DNA of 64,000 nt from positions 103,395,759 through 103,459,758 of the forward strand of contig NC_080578.1 of the NCBI RefSeq assembly GCF_029962835.1, read 5' to 3'. The stretch is from Magnolia sinica. Lineage: Eukaryota; Streptophyta; Magnoliopsida; Magnoliales; Magnoliaceae. Under the pieces are notes generated by a model. The model was given only the letters and a program-made list of their open reading frames with translations. It had not been told where the DNA came from and did no database searches. Positions within the stretch are counted from its first letter, which is position 1, and every line of letters starts with the position of its first letter. Positions 1 through 10,607 of this stretch are shown here, one piece after another. The position numbers and the translations under genes were made by a program.

Positions 1-780
1 AAAGTTAGACGAATTGCCCGTATCTAAGACATCACTATACCAACATCAGAAGGCCATGAATGCACAGAAAATTGGAGAAAAATCAAGCTGCCACTGGCCT
101 GCACCTAGTCTCCATCAATGAATCCACTGTAAAATAAACTATCCTGAGCAGACGGCAATAGCTAGCCACTAATGCATAGATTGACCATTAACATTGGACA
201 TCATCTGCACTCAGCTAACAAAAAAAGAAGACAAGAAAAGAAAGAAACCAAGTAAGAAGAAGTAAGAAAGAAATCGGCTCCAACTGCATCAATTCAAAAA
301 CAAAAAGATACTGCAACGCATGAATCACTGAAAGGGTGTCTGACATCTGAGCAGCCCATACAAATAGCACATGGGGCCATTCCATTTGATGATAACAACC
401 AAACTCTATGAATCAATCAAAATCACAACAGATCCGTGGGGCTGTTACTGGCCTGCAATTCTGCACTACAGCTTAAAACCATGGAATTTGATATGAAACT
501 GCCCAGCAAAACCCCACTGCTCATGACAAGCATAGCACCACCAAATTCACTCCCATGAGCTGAAGGATTGAAGGATAGAAGCCCACAGAAAACCAACTGA
601 GCATATGAAGAATAGAAGTGCAAACTCCTGAAAAGGGCAATTAAAGCTCTTTAATTGTCAAAACAAGAAGCTGCGAATCAAATATGGAGCCTTAAAACAA
701 AAGCCACATTCTATCTTCATCAACACCAAAACTCATGACTAACATATATTCAGAACTTCAAGTAGAAAATCCAATAGCAG
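1..780. other. No recognisable feature
   Basis: A/T-rich sequence with many stop codons in all frames. Short open frames such as the one at 423-623 show no recognisable motif and no splice context. I see no gene or transposon domain here. Confidence 0.5.
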
Positions 781-850
781 CAGAGGTCATCATTGTCGTC
801 GTCGTCATCTAAGCCTTATCCCATGGCCATTCCACTCAATCAAGGGCCTG
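781..850 (-). mobile_element. RTE-type LINE 3' end fragment
   Basis: Read on the minus strand, the segment carries GGGATAAGGCTTAGATGA followed by a run of GAC/GAT triplets. This is the usual 3' terminus of plant RTE-clade LINEs. A similar tail, attached to recognisable RTE coding remains, occurs at about 35780 in this window. Only the tail is present, so this is a severely 5'-truncated copy or a remnant. Confidence 0.45.
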
Positions 851-1524
851 ACTTTCATCATGAATCTGAAAAATAATGGCAGTAGAGATAAACAATAAAT
901 GATAAATTCCAGCCACTATATACAATTCCAACAATTGATCACACTCAAAACTACCAAGGCCATTCCACCCAACATGCATATCCCAATGCTACGTTCTTCA
1001 TCATAATCTGTTGTTCAACAACATAGTCCAATATTATCAATTTATCATCATAACCATATTCACCACCACCATTGTCATAATCAACATCATGGACATCACC
1101 TTCAATAGAAAAAGGGTATTAAAAAAATATAAAAAAGGGAGATAAATTTTAGCTCAGCAAATAGAGAATCACTGAAACAAAGATGGAGAGGGAAAGATCA
1201 GAGTGACCGATTACTACCACCAGATTGTAACTTCAAACTAAACATGCAAATCAATTGTTTGTCAGATTGAAGGAGATTAACCATGCATAAACTAATTAAA
1301 ACAAACAAAAATTACAGCAAACAGAAGGAGAAGAAACCCGCATGCATCAATTATGTTAATGTTGACGAATGTGGGTGTACAATCGTATAGCACACCTAGA
1401 TAATAGTAATAAGGACCATAAAGTTGTATGGCCCACCTAGTCTCTTTATTTATCATGTAGCCTCTAGTCATATTTGGTACACTTACAATGCACATGTTAA
1501 ATTGCAATACGTGGGAGGTATTTA
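851..1524. other. No recognisable feature
   Basis: Low-complexity A/T-rich sequence between an RTE tail and the 3' end of an L1. The 86-codon open frame at 1424-1684 overlaps this border; it is rich in K/E/R from purine-rich DNA and shows no domain. Confidence 0.45.
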
Positions 1525-4345
1525 TGTCTCTCTTTCTTTTTCTTTTTCCTTGAACTTTGATGATTTTATTGCAAAGAGGCCAAAGCCTAAAGAATTACAA
1601 GAAAAAGTAAAAAAAGAAAAAAGAAAAAGAAAGAGAAACTACAAAAATCTACCCAATTTTAAGGAAACTGATCTGCCACAATAGCCTTTGGTTTGATCAC
1701 CCATTCCATGTTGATCTACCCTTTACCCCCACCATGCCAAGACAAAAAGAAAGAGTCTATGGAACACAGCATGACCCACCGAGAACCAAACATGCCAAGA
1801 AACCCCTCCCATACTTTCTTTACAACTACACAATGAACGAATAGATGATTCACTGATTCCTCATCCTGGTAACACATAAGACACATTTAGAAGAATCATT
1901 TTTCTCTTGAGAAAATTGTCGACTGTAGGCACTTTGTTACTTCCCACTAGCCAAGCTAGAGCAGCCACCTTCAAAGGAGTGCCATATCTCCAAAGATTAA
2001 GTTGTGTGACTAACCCCGTTGACATTTAACCTGCAACTGATCATTTGGTGGAGAGATTTAACTGAAAACTTGCCAGACTTTTCTTCTAACCACCAGATCA
2101 AATCTCTTTGTAAGACCAAAGGGCAAATCTCTTTGTAAGACCAAAGGGCATGCCTTGCTCAACATTTCCAACAATCTCAACAACTCCTCTACCGCTTCCT
2201 CATTTAAGTTTCTCCTGGGCTCCTTGGAAAGAATAACACCTTGCCACGGACAAGTTAACCTCTTGCAAAAGCCCTGCTAAAAGGGGGAGCAACTCCCTCA
2301 ATTTTTTATCATGTAGCCAAACATCCTCTCAAAATCTACACCCCTCACCATTACCTAAAGAAACCCCCACTCCTTCCCAAACCTAATTTTTTAAAGAGGC
2401 CACCGCTTTCCAAAGAAACAGTGCCCTATGCAATGATGATGCCTTAATCCACCAAGAAGCTTCTTGAAATCCATACTTTCTTCCCACTTCTCTCCATAAA
2501 CTATCATCTTCAACACCAAACCTCCACACCCACTTACCCAATAATGCTAAATTCATCTCTCCCAAGACCCTAAGACCGGCTCCTCCATCCCATGGCTAAC
2601 ATACTTCCTCCCACTTCAAAAGATGAAACTTATGCTTTGGTTTTGCCCCCTTCCACAAGAAATCCCGCAAAATTTTTTAGAGCTTCTCCACCACCGCTTT
2701 CGGATACTTAAATAAGGACATGTAGTAGACTTGTAAGTTAGACATTTCCACCTTAATTACCATTAACCCTCCTCCCAAATACAAGTGCCTTCTCTTCGAA
2801 CCTCATAACTTTCTTTCAAATCTCTCGATTACTTTATCCTATAGGTGTTTGGCCAACTTTCCTATACAGATTGATACCCAAGATATGTAGTCGGAAATGA
2901 ACCTTCCCTCAAGCTTTCCACCCCTTGTGTTTTTGAGATTAGTGCAACAAAAGTGGTCCCTACTTCCACCGCTAGTACTCCTTTAAAAAAAAACCTCTAC
3001 AAAATCAATCACATCCGCCTTTAATAGATCCCGAAACTTTTGATAAATTGCAATCGAATAGCCGTCAGGACCAGGGGCTTTTGACTCACCAAATCCGAAA
3101 TGGTTGCCTCTATTTCCTTAACTGTGAAAGCTTCCTCTAGAGACTCTGCTGCCTCCCGCAAAATAGAACCCAAAGGAAGATTATCAAATGTTGGTCTTTC
3201 CCAATCTTCCCTAGACAAGCTCATTGTAAAGTTTTACTATCAATGCATATACCCTTGCTTTCCCTTCAACCCTTTCCCCCTCAACCACCACACTTTTAAT
3301 TTTGTTGTTCCGAGCTCGCACACTAGCCATTGTGTGAAAGAATTTCGTATTTTTGCCTCCCACTTTTAACCAAAGAGTCCTAGAATATTGTCCCCATTTG
3401 ATTTCTTCCTTCCTAAGCTCGCATTGAACTTCGCCCTACGAATTTTTCTCCATGCCATTTCATCAACTGAATGTTCGCCTCCCTCTTCTTTTACGTTAAG
3501 TATCTGAATTTCTTCAAGGATTCCTCCTCCTAGTTCTCCAAAACCTCTTTTTCCAAAAAAAACAAAAACTTTCCCTTAAGCAAATTTAATTTCTGGAAAA
3601 GAGAGACTGGCCCCACCCCAAACTGAGAAAGAAGACCCACATACTTTCACCTTATCCGAGAAACCCTACACCACTAAGGAAGCAAGCTCGAACATAAAAG
3701 GACCCAAGGCCCAATCCTCATCTTTCATCTCTAAAAAGATCGGGCAGTGATCGGATATTGGCCTAAACAGAACTCTTTGAAAAACTAAAGGAAACTTTTC
3801 AACCCAATCCGTTTAGAGCAAAAATCAATCCAACTTCAACTTAACTGCCCTAGTCTGACCATTAGATCACGTGAATTTTACTTCGCCCATTGGTAAATCT
3901 ACCATGTCATTATAGACTATCCATTTTGAGAAATTCCCCGTGCTTTTGGTTATATGGTTGCCACTTGATTCTTGAAAAGAGAATCTCACAACATTGAAGT
4001 CTCCACCCACCACTCATGGCAACTATTGTTTACTCTGGCATGAATCCAATTCAGCTCAGAATAATTGTCATGAGGTCAATCTATTTGGCTCGTAGACAAC
4101 TGTAAAAACCCACTTAAAACTTGATAAAACCTCTTTTACTAGCAGAAATAGGGAGAAATGCCCCTCCCAATAGTTCTCCTTTGACCACAACTTTGAGTTC
4201 TAGATAGTTAAAATTCTACCTATTGAACAATTTGTGTTTTACGCCACCCAGCCTTTGAATTTTTCCCTGGACAACAAATCCACTATCCTCTAATCATATG
4301 ATTGCAGCTTTGATTCTTGGAAGTAAAGTGTTCTGTATTTATTCT
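1525..4345 (-). mobile_element. L1-type LINE, 3' part (endonuclease, RT, zinc-knuckle tail), decayed
   Basis: Minus-strand remains of a non-LTR retrotransposon in normal domain order. From high to low coordinates I read an endonuclease piece with FQESKLQ near 4320 (family LQETK), GDFNVVRF near 3985, a VDLPMGEVKF motif near 3880 and the C-terminal RPISDHCPI motif near 3760. An RT N-terminal piece with EEAFTVKEIEATISDL lies near 3130. An RT C-terminal piece with LALLGKWVWRF lies near 2540. A zf-RVT segment, CVLCYQDEESVNHLFVHC, lies near 1870. The T-rich stretch at 1525-1560 corresponds to the A-rich 3' tail. Many stops and frameshifts make it non-functional. A 27-bp tandem duplication lies at about 2100-2150. 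Confidence 0.8.
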
Positions 4346-5042
4346 AATATGGCCATAAAGGCCGATACGTATACGTAATGGCAATGACCATTACACAATA
4401 CGGGGATGTAACGGGGCAATTGGCTTTTTTGGGGCTATAACGGCCATTATGGGGCATAACAACCATTACCCCCATAACGGTCAAAAAATGACAACTTTTT
4501 TCTATTTAAATTCATTTTTTCACTTTTCTCATTCTAAAAACTTTTTTAGATTATTCTACAACAGATTTCCACCACTCTTACTATATTTTTTTAGGATTAA
4601 AACCATAGGTTGAAGCGATTTAGGCGAATAGAAGCTTCAAGGGTCTTTTTTTTCTTCTTAAAAAAAAAAACATGTTATTTATGCCTTTTTACATTTTCTA
4701 GTTCTATTGCTTAATTGTAATGTGTAAATATTAGAGACATGTAACCATGTTCATAAATTCACCAAACACATGTAACCATGTTTATAAATTCACCAAACAA
4801 CCAGATACAACACTCTCGCCAAAAGAGTAGATTGTTATGCTACCATAAACATGTTTTTTTTTTAAAAAAGAATAAATATTTGGAATATTTATATTATTCC
4901 AAAACTTTTCAGGGAAAAAAATAAATTCAACCATTATGGAGGCCGTAATGGTCGTTATGCCCCCCGTATCGGCCGTTACGGCCGATACCCATATTGGTAA
5001 TGGTGGTGACCGTGACAGCCATAGTTACCTATACGAAATACC
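4346..5042. repeat. 'CGTAACGG' TIR-type repeat, copy 1, inserted in L1
   Basis: Both ends are rich in palindromic words such as GGCCGATACG, TAACGGCC and GGCCGTTACGGCCGATAC, in inverted orientation. The middle is A/T-rich. Its interior (about 4745-4900: TAAATTCACCA, AGAGTAGATTGTTA, CCATAAACATGTT) matches the interior of the larger copy at 58177-59674, so these are one family. It interrupts the endonuclease domain of the surrounding L1: the WNIRGLN-like start is on its right and the QESK motif on its left. A 38-bp tandem duplication occurs at about 4740-4800. There is no coding capacity. The transposon superfamily is not determined. Confidence 0.6.
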
Positions 5043-6115
5043 TTGCCTGGAAAGCTACTATTTAAGCCTTGTATTGTTTACAATTATTCCTAATATGTGC
5101 CCTCTTTTACAGACACCTCAGATGACGCGTGTTCCAACTTATTATCTTCATAGAGAAATTGTGTTTGTCCTTCTCTTTGTTGAGCTCCTCTCTTTCTTCT
5201 ACACCTCGTGAGAAACTATCAGATCAACCATTGCCAAACTCTCTGTCAATGCCTCTTCATCTTCCTCTTGCCTCTGTAGATCTAACAATGACGACAGTGT
5301 ACCTTTATGAATCATCATCACTTGGTCGGAACTTTCAACTGATTGATGCTTAACGTAGACCCCATTGCACTCTCCAAACTCTATTTAATCCTCCAATAAT
5401 TTCAAAATAGAAACGTTTGATTGCTCCTGAAGATATTCTCTTTCTCCTAGCAATCCGAAGTCAAAAAAGAAGAAGAAGAAGAAAGAGACAAACCACCATA
5501 TCGTTATATTAATTTCAAGCACATGCCGTCACTACTTTCCCCCATCTATGTGAAGCAAACCACACGTGTGGTTCCCATTTGTGTTAACAAAACCACTCGC
5601 GATACACCTTCCACACGCAATGTGAGGCCCACATTAAAAGTTTCATTTAAAACTTTGCTACGCTAAAAAGCATTTTTTGTGACATCACGACCACATGTCA
5701 CCATTCTCTTCTCCTTCATTAAAACAAGAAAAGTACCCTACGCTTATTGCTCGACTTCTCGTTCGAAGCTTCTTGACCTCCCTAAAGAGACCCACACCCG
5801 TTGAAAGCTTTGGCCATGACTGACATTGGTATTATTACTACCATGCATCAATACCTCTTCTCTTTTATTCCCTCCACCTTTCTGCCCACCAATGAGGGAC
5901 TTACAACACAATGATTTATCATCCGTTGCTTGATATGGTGTTCCATCATCTTCCATATTCTGATTCGCTATCAACGACGAGCTCGAGCTATCTTTCCCTA
6001 CACCTATAACCAACTCCTGAGATTCCTTCTGCAACTTTATAAAAATGCTATCATTTTTTACTCTATTCAAATATTTTTCGGCACCATTTGTAGTTTTTTC
6101 TTCCGTATTTAGATT
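5043..6115 (-). mobile_element. L1-type LINE, 5' part (endonuclease start and upstream region), decayed
   Basis: Continuation of the L1 at 1525-4345 beyond the inserted repeat. The minus strand at about 5095-5050 reads as a decayed form of the L1 endonuclease start (family pattern IICWNIRGLNSS). Farther upstream a 108-codon open frame at 5744-6070 (minus) has a K/E/S-rich composition compatible with the ORF1-ORF2 linker or ORF1 of plant L1s, but I cannot identify a domain in it. Its assignment to the L1 rests on position and strand. Confidence 0.5.
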
Positions 6116-6129
6116 ATAGCAAAACGAAT

Positions 6130-6990
6130 TTTCTCACAATATTCGAACAACAAATCAATCTCTACTGCCATTTTGATACAAGCCTTGATTTCTGTGAACA
6201 CTTTGTTTATCCAAAATTTGAAAGGGAGGTTCCAAATTTGGATACAGACTTTGTTTTATGATTTAAGTAAATATAAGCAAGAGGGTGGGGGACGTCCAAC
6301 AGTAACTCTCTTCCTTTCCCATTCTCTTTGTTCCCTTTTCCACTTTTTCTTCTCTCTTACATCAAACTAGATGGTATTAGAGCGGTAATCGATCAAGTTC
6401 CAATCACTTTCTTTTCCCTTACCTATCAAAAACATTCTCTTCCTTTCCTTCATGTTCTCTTGTGCTCATAGCTTTTTAAGAAACTTAGGGTTATTTTTAG
6501 TGCATTGTCCTCTTCAATGGCCTATGTGTGAATGGTGTTGGTGATGTGTACATGATCGTAGTTCTTTCTAGTATTTGGTTAAGGTGCATGGGCTGATTGG
6601 TGCATCTTGTATTGTGTACGCATTGTGTTGGATTGTGTGGCTGAAGCATTCAAGTTTCCAAAAGCATTAGCCCTTACTTCCATAAGCATTGTACATCCAT
6701 TTCTTCTGATTTTTATTGCCTCTATTTGTAATGGATATGAAGGGTAAGCAAAAATCACGTTCGTAAATCCATATGACTTTTTGAGGGTTCGAATATCCAC
6801 TATCAAGTTAAATGGCCAGTATTCTAAATCTATACGAGTCTTAACAGCCAAGGGGAACAATAGGAGAAATTGGATGAAAAGAAGTAAATATGATGAATGG
6901 ATTTAGGACAATGCTCAGATCGTGACGTGCTTGTGGAATAGTATGGAAATGTCTGTTAGAGATGTTTCTATATATGGAAAATAAGGTTTA
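6130..6990 (+). mobile_element. Copia 5' fragment: LTR end, primer-binding site, gag start
   Basis: At 6371-6383 TGGTATTAGAGCGG is a one-mismatch form of the initiator-tRNA-Met primer-binding site TGGTATCAGAGC, preceded by a CT-rich stretch typical of LTR U5. Downstream at about 6790-6850 the plus strand reads ISTIKLNGQYS, matching the Copia gag start (TIKLNGxNYxxW). The gag is disrupted by stops and no pol follows. LTR start not determined. Confidence 0.5.
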
Positions 6991-7004
6991 GGATTCTTCA
7001 TGAG

Positions 7005-7638
7005 TAGAGTTGTAAATGAGTTGAACCGAGACGAGCTTGGCACGGCTCGGCTTGGCTCAGCCAATAGCTAACCCTAGCTCGAACTCGGCTCGGCTCGTTT
7101 CTTGAGCCTATCTGGCCAGCTCGGCTTGATTCAATCAACAGCTCAGACAAGTTCAAGCTTGTGCGACATTTTCTCAAACACATAGAGTGTATCTTCAATT
7201 TCAAACAAAATGTAAAACAGTGATAGCACTTTACAGGTATTTCATCAGACACACAATGAGCAACATCAAAATCAAGATATGAGGGCAGTCTTATAATGTA
7301 AAGTTTTTTTTGTAGTGATTTGTTTCGATTTCATTCCTTCCTCGCCACCAGCCGATCCTGCAGAGAATGTATGCACCCGAAACAACACTTCACTGAGTCA
7401 TTTCATCAACCACTAGGCGAGCAACATCAATATCAAAATAACCGAGTCATTGAGCCGATTCAATCTGAGTCGATTCGAGTTAAGGTTCGATCTGAGTCGA
7501 GTCGAGCTCAGGCAAGCTTGAACTCAACTTGAAATTTTTTTTGAGCTCTCGAATCCAAATTCGAACTAAGGCGAGTTGAGCTTTACCGAGTCGAGTTGAG
7601 CGAGATGACTGAGCTAACTCGATTCATGTACAACTCTA
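7005..7638. mobile_element. hAT-like non-autonomous element, copy 1
   Basis: Terminal inverted repeats TAGAGTTGTA (7005-7014) and TACAACTCTA (7629-7638) are perfect inverses over 10 bp. They are flanked by 8-bp direct repeats, TTCATGAG (6997-7004) and TCCATGAG (7639-7646), that differ at one base. An 8-bp duplication with short TIRs fits the hAT superfamily. The interior is built largely from degenerate permutations of GAGCTCGA, GAGCCGAG and GAGTCGAG on both strands. There is no transposase. Confidence 0.7.
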
Positions 7639-7886
7639 TCCATGAGAGATGTATTCATAAAAAATAAAATAAAAATAAAAACATCACTCAATCCACACCA
7701 ATTATTTGAAGAGGTTTTTTTCTTTCCAACAAGGAGATAAATTGCTAGGTGAATATTACAGGAACTCAAAGGAACATGGGAGGAGTTGAATGTGTATCAA
7801 CCTCTTACAAGCAAGGTATTCCCTAACAGTAACAGTGGTCAGAACAGATACTATTGTTACAATTATGGTATGGGCCTTTACAACTT

Positions 7887-7911
7887 GAGAGAGAGAGAGA
7901 GAGAGAGAGAG
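7887..7911 (+). repeat. (GA)n microsatellite
   Basis: Uninterrupted GA dinucleotide run about 40 bp beyond the PPR stop codon, in what would be its 3' flank. Confidence 0.9.
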
Positions 7912-7953
7912 TTGATGTTGAATCGATGTTCACCAAATCACCTCTCCTTCGCC

Positions 7954-8796
7954 CTAGGGCACAAATTTATGAAGCATTCCCAGGTATTCTTGACCTTTTT
8001 CATCCTCTGTAAGCAAGCCCACTAACATAGTTGCGGTGAATGCATCCGTAGAAAAGTGTCTTTTAGCCATTTCCCCAAGAAGTTGCATTGCCTTGAGGGT
8101 CTCATTCTTTTGTAGAAAGCCCCTAATTAAAGCATTGAAGGTGACACTGTCTGGTTGGAAACCCTTCTCTTCCATTTGTAAGAACAATCCATTAGCTTCC
8201 TCCAAAAGCCCTTCTTTACAAAGGCCATTGATTAGTGTGTTATATGTCCTAACATTATTCCCCAAGCCTTTGGTGGAGGCCCAACTGAAAAGCTCCTTCG
8301 CATATTTAAGTTCCCTAGCTTCGCACATCCCATAGATAAGGACACCAATAACTTCATTATTTAGTTCAATTCCTCTAATTTGCATCTCATTAAGTAGTTT
8401 CATTGCCTCGACAGGACACTCACTTTTACACAGCCCATCCATCAAAATGGTGTATGTGAAGAGATTTGGACATTGTCCATGAGCTTGCATCTCATTGAAG
8501 AGCTCTTGTGCAGCCACAATTCTCCGTACCCGGTACAGCCCATCTATAAGAGTGTTGTAAGTAACAACATCGGGCTTCAATCCCTTGCAAGGCATTTCTC
8601 GGAAAAGCTACATAGCCTTGTCTACCATCTGCTTCTTGCAATAGCCGTTGATTAACATGGTATAAGTCACAACACGAGGCTTATGACCTTTACACACCAT
8701 GTAATCAAATATCTTTAAGGCGGCATCCATTTCGCCAATAAAACAGTAGCCATTCATCAATGTAGTGTATGTGATTACATCAGGCTCCACACCTCT
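7954..8796 (-). pseudogene. C-terminal part of the RFL-type PPR gene, cut off by two in-frame TAG codons
   Basis: This is the same reading frame as the intact part at 8797-10185, continuing past TAG at 8797-8799 and a second TAG at 8608-8610 to a natural stop after LGMLHKFVP at 7954. It encodes about eight further 35-residue PPR motifs with the usual PDVVTYNTLIDG, ALKIFDYM and GLCK signatures, and no frameshift. Both stops correspond to CAG (Gln) in the sister copy at 8981-9400, so each is a single C-to-T change. If transcribed, this stretch would be read only by stop readthrough, by splicing out of the stops, or after correction of assembly errors. Confidence 0.75.
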
Positions 8797-8980
8797 CTAA
8801 GTCATCAATTCTAGTAATCCATGGGCTTCTTTAACCACTCCTTCTTTGCAAAGAGCATTCACTAGTATGTTGAAGGTTGTCACATTAGGAGAGATTCCTC
8901 GATTCGACATTTCCTCGAACAGACTCATTGCTTCTTTCCATTGCCCTAAATTGCATAGTCCGTGAATTAAAGAATTATAA
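8561..8980 (-). repeat. 420-bp tandem duplication, downstream copy (four PPR motifs, with the nonsense codons)
   Basis: This copy aligns without gaps to 8981-9400, with about 11 mismatches by eye (about 97% identity). 420 bp is 4 x 35 codons, so the unit is exactly four PPR motifs. Both TAG codons of the gene, at 8608-8610 and 8797-8799, lie in this copy. Confidence 0.9.
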
Positions 8981-10185
8981 GTAACAACATCGGGCTTCAA
9001 TCCCTTGCAAGGCATTTCTCGGAAAAGCTGCATAGCCTTGTCTACCATCTGCTTCTTGCAATAGCCGTTGATTAACATGCTATAAGTCACAACACAAGGC
9101 TTATGACCTTTACACACCATGTAATCAAATATCTTTAAGGCGGCATCCATTTCGCCAATAAAACAGTAGCCATTCATCAATGCATTGTATGTGATTACAT
9201 CAGGCTCCACACCTCTCTGAGTCATCAATTCTAGCAATCCATGGGCTTCTTTAACCACTCCTTCTTTGCAAAGAGCATTCACCAGTATGTTGAAGGTTGT
9301 CACATTAGGAGAGATTCCTCGATTCAACATTTCCTCGAACAGACTCATTGCTTCTTTCCATTGCCCTAAATTGCATAGTCCATGAATTAAAGAATTGTAA
9401 GTACAAACATCCGGCAAAATCCCTTTACCAACCATTTCTGAGAAGAGGTTAAGGGCCTCCTTTGTGAGCCCATCTTTGCATAGACTGTCGATGATTGTGT
9501 TATAAACAACAACGTCAGGACTACATTTACCTGCTCCCTTCTCCATTTTCCGAAGCAACCCAAGAGCCATTGCATTGTTCCCCGACTTGCAAAGACCGTC
9601 GATTAGTATCCCGAACGACACCACATTATAAGGATATCCCATTTCTACCGTCTTCAGAAAGAAACTACTCGCTTGCCCAATCCGCCCTTCCATACAAAAC
9701 CCCTTAATAAAAGTAGCCAGAGTCGCAGCATTTGGCTCATGGCCACGTTTCAGGATGTTGCTGAGAACAGCGAAACCGAAACCGACGCCATTCAAGCGGC
9801 ACGAACAATTGAGAAGAATGTTCCATGTATAGATATCAGATGGGACCCCTAACCAATTCATCTCTCGATGCAAAGAAATCACGGTCGAATAGTGTTTCAT
9901 TCTAGCAATAGTAGTTAACAGGCGATTAAAGGTCAGGATTGAAGGCAGCGGCTGCGTGCGGACCATACGATTGAAGAGGCCCACTGCATCCTCTAACCTC
10001 ACAAAAGCACCGGCTCGAATCGAATTGAATAAATCATTCACCAAATGGTTGAATTTGACGGGAGTAGGGATCTTGTTCTCTATGATTTTAGAATCAAGGG
10101 CAGAAATGGTAATTTCAATAGAAGCTGGAGAGGAGAGAGTTTTACCCTTTTGAGCGGCGGCAGCGGCAGCTCTTCTCGACGACAT
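8797..10185 (-). CDS. RFL-type (restorer-of-fertility-like) P-class pentatricopeptide repeat protein, truncated
   Basis: Predicted organellar RNA-binding protein of the PPR superfamily. The 35-residue helix-turn-helix repeats of this superfamily bind organelle transcripts one base per repeat; RFL members typically process mitochondrial transcripts. I chose Met at 10185 (MSSRRAAAAAAQKGK), which gives an Arg/Ala/Ser-rich, organelle-targeting-like N terminus and 462 codons. The frame stays open upstream to 10401, but those 72 codons come from a fold-back repeat. The family pattern RxQPLPSILTFNRLL, MKHYSTVISL, DIYTWNILLNCSCR and ATLATFIKGFC is diagnostic of RFLs. About nine to ten motifs follow with no intron. 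Five to six motifs from the N terminus begins the 420-bp duplicated block. TAG at 8797 ends the frame early; it is CAG in the sister copy. The gene may be a recent pseudogene or encode a shortened protein. No RRM, E, DYW or SMR domain is visible. Confidence 0.8.
   Translation of the reverse strand: MSSRRAAAAAAQKGKTLSSPASIEITISALDSKIIENKIPTPVKFNHLVNDLFNSIRAGAFVRLEDAVGLFNRMVRTQPLPSILTFNRLLTTIARMKHYSTVISLHREMNWLGVPSDIYTWNILLNCSCRLNGVGFGFAVLSNILKRGHEPNAATLATFIKGFCMEGRIGQASSFFLKTVEMGYPYNVVSFGILIDGLCKSGNNAMALGLLRKMEKGAGKCSPDVVVYNTIIDSLCKDGLTKEALNLFSEMVGKGILPDVCTYNSLIHGLCNLGQWKEAMSLFEEMLNRGISPNVTTFNILVNALCKEGVVKEAHGLLELMTQRGVEPDVITYNALMNGYCFIGEMDAALKIFDYMVCKGHKPCVVTYSMLINGYCKKQMVDKAMQLFREMPCKGLKPDVVTYNSLIHGLCNLGQWKEAMSLFEEMSNRGISPNVTTFNILVNALCKEGVVKEAHGLLELMT
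8981..9400 (-). repeat. 420-bp tandem duplication, upstream copy (four PPR motifs, intact)
   Basis: Direct neighbour of 8561-8980, with no spacer. It encodes four consecutive PPR motifs beginning SLIHGLCNLGQW, ILVNALCKEG, ALMNGYCFIG and MLINGYCKKQ. It is open throughout and keeps CAG where the sister copy has TAG. Homology stops sharply at 9401, where the next motif is clearly diverged. Confidence 0.9.
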
Positions 10186-10314
10186 TTTACGAAATCGAAG
10201 ATTTTGTGGGTGCCAAACGACTCCGGATGAGAGAAGAGAAGAGGGGATGGTTGTTGTTGTGGTCCCGTGGAGTGCGGCTGCGACCCCGGAACCATTGATG
10301 TGGGTGCGAGCATG

Positions 10315-10525
10315 ACTGTATGACCCACTTCGATGTATGTATTGTATATCCACGCCGTCCATATGTTTTGTAACTATATTGTGGAGCATGGTCCCAAACA
10401 TGACACAGATAAAAATTTCGGGTGGACAGTTACTGCTATTAAAAACCTTTCGTGGGCCACAAAAGTCTTGGATGAGTTGATATCTGTATGCGGTTCAATA
10501 ACCATTGTTTCCTGTGGTGGTCTAC
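10315..10525. repeat. Fold-back element, left-half copy at the PPR 5' end
   Basis: Contains the family words GATGTATGTATTGTATATCC, ACGCCGTCCAT, GTGGGCCACAAAAG and TTTCCTGTGGTGGTC. It overlaps the upstream open extension of the PPR frame and supplies the residues MDGVDIQYIH. It probably lies in the PPR promoter or 5' UTR. Confidence 0.6.
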
Positions 10526-10607
10526 TTAATTTTTAGGCCATGATGATGGTGTCAATGCACAATGCATGCATGGAGATGTACCCTAGGGTCTGGCTCAGAC
10601 CAACACC

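Noticed and set aside
5744..6070. Possible independent small gene (108 codons, minus)
   Set aside because: Position and strand fit the 5' part of the decayed L1; no evidence for a host gene.
7887..7911. GAGA-type regulatory element of the PPR gene
   Set aside because: It lies downstream of the gene, and simple microsatellites are common here.
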